A stretch of DNA of 9,274 nt from Pseudonocardia sp. (lineage in GTDB: Bacteria > Actinomycetota > Actinomycetes > Mycobacteriales > Pseudonocardiaceae), in contig JAKDLE010000065.1 of NCBI GenBank assembly GCA_030453005.1, forward strand, positions 1 to 9,274, written 5' to 3'. Shown one piece after another: positions 6,272-9,274 of the stretch. Numbering within the stretch: position 1 is the stretch's first letter; each line of letters starts with the position of its first letter. The position numbers were made by a program, and so were the translations under genes. The notes under the pieces were generated by a model that was not told where the DNA came from, searched no databases, and was given only the letters and a program-made list of their open reading frames with translations.

Positions 6272-7003
6272 GTGACGTCACAGATCCACATCCAGGGCAC
6301 CGCCACCGACCCGGCCCGACGGGCGCAGCACGTGCTGCGGGACCGTGGGGACGAGTTGCTCGCCGAGCTCACCGCGAAGGTCGCACTCGCCACCGAGCTA
6401 CAGCTCGACGACCGGGAGCAGGCGCAGGCGGCGCTGCTCGATCTCTGCACCCAACGGGCGGTCCGGCACCTGGAGGCGACCGACCGCGTGCTCTACTCGG
6501 TCGCAGCCGGAGCGGCGGAGACGCGGCTACTGGTGCGGGCGCTGCGGGCCCAGCACGACCTCGTCGCCGCACGGATCGACGCGCTCAGGCGGGCGGACGG
6601 CGTCGCGGACGTCGCAGCCTCAGCCCACGCACTCGTCACCTTGCTCGGGTCCTGCCACCACGTCGAGCAGGAGGTGCTGATCCCCGCGCTGGCGGTACTG
6701 CCCGGAGTGGACCTGCCCGCGCTGGTCGACGACATCGGCATCCTGCTCGGCGGCGGCGTCCTCGACATCCCGGGGGTGCTCGACGTCCGCGAGATCCCGC
6801 ACGGCCGTCGGCACCCGCGCATCTTCGGCATCTACGCGCGGCTGGCGCCCGGGGAGTCCTTCGTCCTGGTCAACAACCACGACCCGAAGCCGCTCCGCCG
6901 GGAGTTCCAGGCCACCTATCCCGACCGGTTCGGGTGGGACTACCTCGAGTCGGGCCCGGACCGGTGGCAGGTTCGGATCGGGCGGCTCCCGGTGGAGGCG
7001 TGA
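6272..7003 (+). CDS. Hemerythrin-like domain + DUF2249 protein
   Basis: The 243-aa product joins two domains. Residues about 15-145 form a helical hemerythrin/HHE-like domain: candidate diiron ligands are H66 and D71 (RHLEATDRVLY), H95 (AQHD), and H129/H130 with E134 (CHHVEQEVLIPAL). The first ligand pair deviates from the usual H-x3-E. Residues about 168-240 match DUF2249: LDVREIPHGRRHPRIF, the PGESFVLVNNHDPKPLRREF core, and a C-terminal WDYLESGPDRWQVRIGR. Both domains recur in genes linked to nitrogen oxide metabolism, and hemerythrin folds bind O2 or NO at a diiron site. A role in NO or O2 handling is therefore likely but inferred. It heads the operon; the cupin gene starts 7 bp downstream. 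No signal peptide is present, so it should be cytoplasmic. Confidence 0.85.
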   Translation: MTSQIHIQGTATDPARRAQHVLRDRGDELLAELTAKVALATELQLDDREQAQAALLDLCTQRAVRHLEATDRVLYSVAAGAAETRLLVRALRAQHDLVAARIDALRRADGVADVAASAHALVTLLGSCHHVEQEVLIPALAVLPGVDLPALVDDIGILLGGGVLDIPGVLDVREIPHGRRHPRIFGIYARLAPGESFVLVNNHDPKPLRREFQATYPDRFGWDYLESGPDRWQVRIGRLPVEA

Positions 7004-7010
7004 GGCCGCG

Positions 7011-7442
7011 ATGACGGGTGACCGACCCGGGGAGGGCGAGCCCGCCGCCCGCGTGCTGTACGACATGCGGCCACTCGTCGCCGACAACGGGGCGGCGGCT
7101 CCAGGTGTGGTGTGGCGACTGGCCGAAGCCGGCCGCCAGCTCGACGCGAACGTGGTGAACCTGCCCGCGGGCAAGCGCATCGACACCCACACCGAACCGG
7201 ATCTCGACGTGCTGGTGGTGGTCGTCGCGGGCAGCGGAACGCTGACCGCCGACGACGGTCCGTTGCCGCTCACCCCCGGCGCTCTGGTGTGGCTGCCCCG
7301 CGGCTCCACCCGCAGCCTGACCGCGGGTGCCGAGGGACTGTCCTACCTGACCACCCACGGACGGCGGCCGGGTATGCAGATCCGCACCGGCCCCCGGGCA
7401 GCTGACCGTCGGCCCACCGGGAGCGCGGGAGTCGCGCGGTGA
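7011..7442 (+). CDS. Cupin-domain protein
   Basis: The 143-aa product contains a single cupin beta-barrel (about residues 33-118). Motif 1 reads G54-KRIDT-H60-T-E62-PDL-D66 followed by VVVVAGSGTL; the usual His-x-His-x3-Glu is thus His-x-Glu-x3-Asp. Motif 2 reads G90-ALVWLP96-RGSTRSL and lacks the usual His. Metal binding is therefore uncertain: it may bind through H60/E62/D66 or serve as a small-molecule or scaffold cupin. A polar Arg/Pro tail (119-143) follows. GGAGG at 6994-6998, inside the end of the previous gene, is the likely Shine-Dalgarno for the ATG at 7011. It overlaps the next gene by 4 bp (GTGA). The reaction, if any, is unknown. Confidence 0.8.
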   Translation: MTGDRPGEGEPAARVLYDMRPLVADNGAAAPGVVWRLAEAGRQLDANVVNLPAGKRIDTHTEPDLDVLVVVVAGSGTLTADDGPLPLTPGALVWLPRGSTRSLTAGAEGLSYLTTHGRRPGMQIRTGPRAADRRPTGSAGVAR

Positions 7443-7888
7443 CCCTGGGGGTCGCCGGGTTGGTGCAGATCGCGACCCCGTTCGTCTGGCTGGGCGCGGT
7501 GCTGGGGATCTCGTTCCTGGAGACGCCGCTGAAGTTCCGCGCTCCCGGCATGACGATCGCGCTCGGCCTCGGCATCGGCAGGCTGGTCTTCCGGGCGCTC
7601 AACGTCGCGGAGTTCGTCCTCGCCGCGGCGCTCACCGCGGCCGTGTTCGCCGGCGATCATGGCCTCGGAGCCGATCCCACGACCCTGCTGCTGATCGCGC
7701 TGTGGGCGCTGCTGGGGATCCAGGTCGCCGCGCTCCGTCCCCGGCTCAACGCCCGGACCGACGTCATCCTGGCCGGCGGGTCCCCGCCGCGTTCGCACCT
7801 GCATCTGGCCTACATCGCCCTGGAGGCGACCAAGGTTGTGCTCCTGCCCGTTCTCGGGGTCCTCCTGGTCCTGGAGGCCGCAGCATGA
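7439..7888 (+). CDS. Conserved-looking four-TM membrane protein of the hemerythrin/hemoglobin operon
   Basis: The 149-aa product has four predicted helices (about 8-27, 48-71, 81-98 and 122-146). The loop after helix 1 carries FLETPLKFRAPG and the next stretch LGLGIGRLVFRALNVAEF, with charged residues E28, K32, R34, R48, R52 and E58 at or in the membrane boundary. His120 and His122 precede helix 4, in RSHLHLAY. I do not know a characterised function; I recall similar small proteins in bacterial genomes annotated only as hypothetical membrane proteins. The GTG start at 7439 overlaps the cupin stop, and the stop overlaps the hemoglobin ATG (ATGA). So it is tightly coupled to both, and a membrane electron or gas-sensing partner is possible but speculative. 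Confidence 0.75.
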   Translation: MTLGVAGLVQIATPFVWLGAVLGISFLETPLKFRAPGMTIALGLGIGRLVFRALNVAEFVLAAALTAAVFAGDHGLGADPTTLLLIALWALLGIQVAALRPRLNARTDVILAGGSPPRSHLHLAYIALEATKVVLLPVLGVLLVLEAAA

Positions 7889-8277
7889 TCGAGCCGGACC
7901 GACGTCGGGACATCGCCACCCGCGACGACATCACCGTCCTGGTGACCGCGTTCTACCAGCGGGCATTCGCCGACGACATCCTCGGCCCAGTCTTCCTCGA
8001 CGTGGCGCAGGTGGATCTTCCCGCGCACCTGCCGGTGATGTGTGACTTCTGGGAGACGGTGCTCCTGCGCGCCGGCCGGTACCGACGCAATGCGCTGCGC
8101 CCCCACCTCGACCTCAACGCGAAGGTCGGGCTCACCGAGGTCCACTTCTCGCGGTGGCTCGGCCTGTGGACAGCCACCGTGGACGAGCGGCACTGCGGTG
8201 ACGTCGCGCAGCTCGCCAAGGTCCAGGCCGCCCGAATCGCCGGATCAATCGCCCGCCGGATTCACGGGGGTAGCTGA
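7885..8277 (+). CDS. Group III truncated hemoglobin
   Basis: Truncated hemoglobins hold heme in a 2-on-2 fold and bind O2 and NO; group III members such as Campylobacter Ctb are linked to nitrosative stress. The 130-aa product has normal length. Visible features are FYQRAFAD with the likely B10 tyrosine (Y24), DFWETVL (54-60), PHLDLN with H74, and the proximal-histidine segment LTEVHFSRWLGLW, where H87 is the likely F8 ligand and W91 the partner tryptophan typical of group III. The helix AKVQAARIAGSIARRI closes the fold. The ATG at 7885 overlaps the stop of the membrane-protein gene (ATGA). It is the last gene of the operon and its final 16 bp overlap the convergent regulator gene. Confidence 0.9.
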   Translation: MIEPDRRRDIATRDDITVLVTAFYQRAFADDILGPVFLDVAQVDLPAHLPVMCDFWETVLLRAGRYRRNALRPHLDLNAKVGLTEVHFSRWLGLWTATVDERHCGDVAQLAKVQAARIAGSIARRIHGGS

Positions 8278-9274
8278 CGCCACGCGTCGGACGTGCAGCC
8301 GCCTCCCGCGGCCGTGCCGTCGGGGTTCCCCGGCACCGCGGGGGGAGCGGGCCCTCGGTCCTGCAGCCCCAGGAGCTGGAGCTGGAGAGCGAGCCGCTCC
8401 GGGGCGGAGGTGAGGTTCAACGGCGTCACCTCGGCGATGCGGTGCATCCGGTGGCGCAACGTGTTCGGATGGACGTGCAGGGCGCCTGCGGCCGCGGTGG
8501 GGTCGCCGTAGTGATCCAGCCAGGCGGCCAGGGTCTCGAGGTACGGGGTGCGGTGGTCGCGGTCGTGGGCGACGAGCGCGGGCAGGGGGCCCCCGAGCAG
8601 GCTCACGTCGGCGCGGACGGCCGCCCGGGCCCGTGCGGTGACGACGACCTGCCAGACCTCCTCGATGCCGACGACGGGCGCGCGGACGTGACCGTCGGCC
8701 TGCAGCCGTAGTACCTCCGTGGCCTCGGCGCGCGACCGCGGGAGGTCCGCGCGCCCGGTGGCGGTGCCTCCGATCGCGGCGGTCAGCTCGGCGTCGCTGC
8801 GGTGGACCCCGGCGATGAGCGCCCGCAGCCACGGGACCGTCCCCGCGGCGTGCGGGTCGCCGTGGTCGAGGAGCAGCGCGACGACGGTGCCCTCGACGTC
8901 GGCGAGCAGCGGCCGGTGCCAGCCGTGGCGGCGGGTGATCGCGGTCCAGAGGTCCAGCTTCGCGTCGACGGTGGCGGTGGAGCGGGGCGTCCCGAGTGCC
9001 GCGATGCGCCACGGCCCGTCGGGGAGCCACGGCTCCGTCGGGCCGCCCGTGCCGTGCAGCACCGCCCGCAGCAGGTCGGTGGCGACGCGCCGGGCGGCGC
9101 CGGTCTGGGCCCGCAGCCGCAGCAGGTGCAGTGCGAGGACCGACGTCGCCCGGGTCAGCTCCTGCACCTGCGCGGTGTCGACCGGCCCGGTGACGACGGC
9201 CCAGATCGAGCCCAGCCACTCCCCGCCCGCCCGGACCGGGATCACCAGCCGGGGCTTGATCCCCTCCGGCCCCG
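8262..9274 (-). CDS. PucR/CdaR-family transcriptional regulator, C-terminal part (partial)
   Basis: The reading frame is open to the right edge, so the true start lies outside the window; 336 residues are visible. The first part (PRLVIPVRAGGEWLGSIWAVV and on) looks like the end of a GAF-like sensory domain, followed by a helix linking to a central region of the CdaR GGDEF-like type. The C-terminal PucR helix-turn-helix reads TLAAWLDHYGDPTAAAGALH, then VHPNTLRHRMHRIAEV, a near-standard form of the family. A short Pro/Gly-rich tail ends at 8262. Members regulate catabolic or transport genes; the target here is not visible, and nothing links it to the hemoglobin operon except convergent adjacency. 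Confidence 0.88.
   Translation of the reverse strand, partial: GPEGIKPRLVIPVRAGGEWLGSIWAVVTGPVDTAQVQELTRATSVLALHLLRLRAQTGAARRVATDLLRAVLHGTGGPTEPWLPDGPWRIAALGTPRSTATVDAKLDLWTAITRRHGWHRPLLADVEGTVVALLLDHGDPHAAGTVPWLRALIAGVHRSDAELTAAIGGTATGRADLPRSRAEATEVLRLQADGHVRAPVVGIEEVWQVVVTARARAAVRADVSLLGGPLPALVAHDRDHRTPYLETLAAWLDHYGDPTAAAGALHVHPNTLRHRMHRIAEVTPLNLTSAPERLALQLQLLGLQDRGPAPPAVPGNPDGTAAGGGCTSDAWRQLPP

Noticed and set aside
6226..7014. ATG at 6226 preceded by GGGAGA, in a frame open to 7014
   Set aside because: The frame is Arg/Pro/Gly-rich and shadows the hemerythrin-DUF2249 gene, which has a stronger Shine-Dalgarno and clear domains. A 5-codon ORF at 6239-6256 is also too slight to call a leader peptide.
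1..9274. tRNA, rRNA, CRISPR arrays and transposase genes
   Set aside because: I saw no cloverleaf-like sequence, regularly spaced repeats or transposase motif anywhere in the window.

Overview
The window is GC-rich throughout, with several GTG starts, 4-bp gene overlaps and TANNNT boxes just upstream of start codons. It reads as chromosomal DNA of an actinomycete. A Pseudonocardia-like member of the Pseudonocardiales is my guess from the protein style and gene order; I could not test it.

Left part (1-5306, all minus strand, transcribed right to left): a heme and cytochrome c biogenesis cluster. The order in transcription is hemB (porphobilinogen synthase), a small DUF4282 membrane protein, a Pro/Gly/Tyr-rich four-TM protein, hemL (glutamate-1-semialdehyde aminotransferase), a histidine-phosphatase/phosphoglycerate-mutase-like protein, a TlpA/ResA-type thioredoxin lipoprotein, and the first 77 codons of ccdA. 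HemL and HemB make 5-aminolevulinate and porphobilinogen. ResA and CcdA handle the thiol redox chemistry needed to attach heme to apocytochrome c. hemL, the phosphatase and resA are joined by GTGA/ATGA overlaps and so are probably translationally coupled. ccdA loses its reading frame and its family resemblance at about position 81, where two tight inverted repeats lie, so it looks broken or the sequence end is chimeric.

Middle (5307-5527): a 221-bp gene-free stretch upstream of hemB. It holds a long imperfect inverted repeat (5393-5456) and an adjacent perfect one (5457-5470). In many actinobacteria hemA-hemC-hemD precede hemB; here they are replaced by an unrelated module, so this may be a synteny break.

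Right part (5528-8277): a compact module that looks built for nitric oxide, oxygen or other diatomic-gas stress. A winged-helix regulator with a SufR-like Cys-rich C-terminus (minus strand) diverges from a four-gene plus-strand operon: hemerythrin-like + DUF2249 protein, cupin, a conserved-looking four-TM protein, and a group III truncated hemoglobin. The last three are chained by a 7-bp gap and two 4-bp overlaps. The 93-bp divergent intergenic region is strikingly AT-rich for this genome. It contains an AGTTA-N6-TAACT inverted repeat placed over the predicted promoters. This is the most interesting system in the window: a self-contained, probably metal-cluster-controlled gas-handling operon with a cupin and a membrane protein of unknown role.

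Right edge (8262-9274, minus strand): the C-terminal part of a PucR/CdaR-type regulator that runs off the window. Its 3' end overlaps the 3' end of the hemoglobin gene by 16 bp, so no terminator space exists between the two convergent genes.
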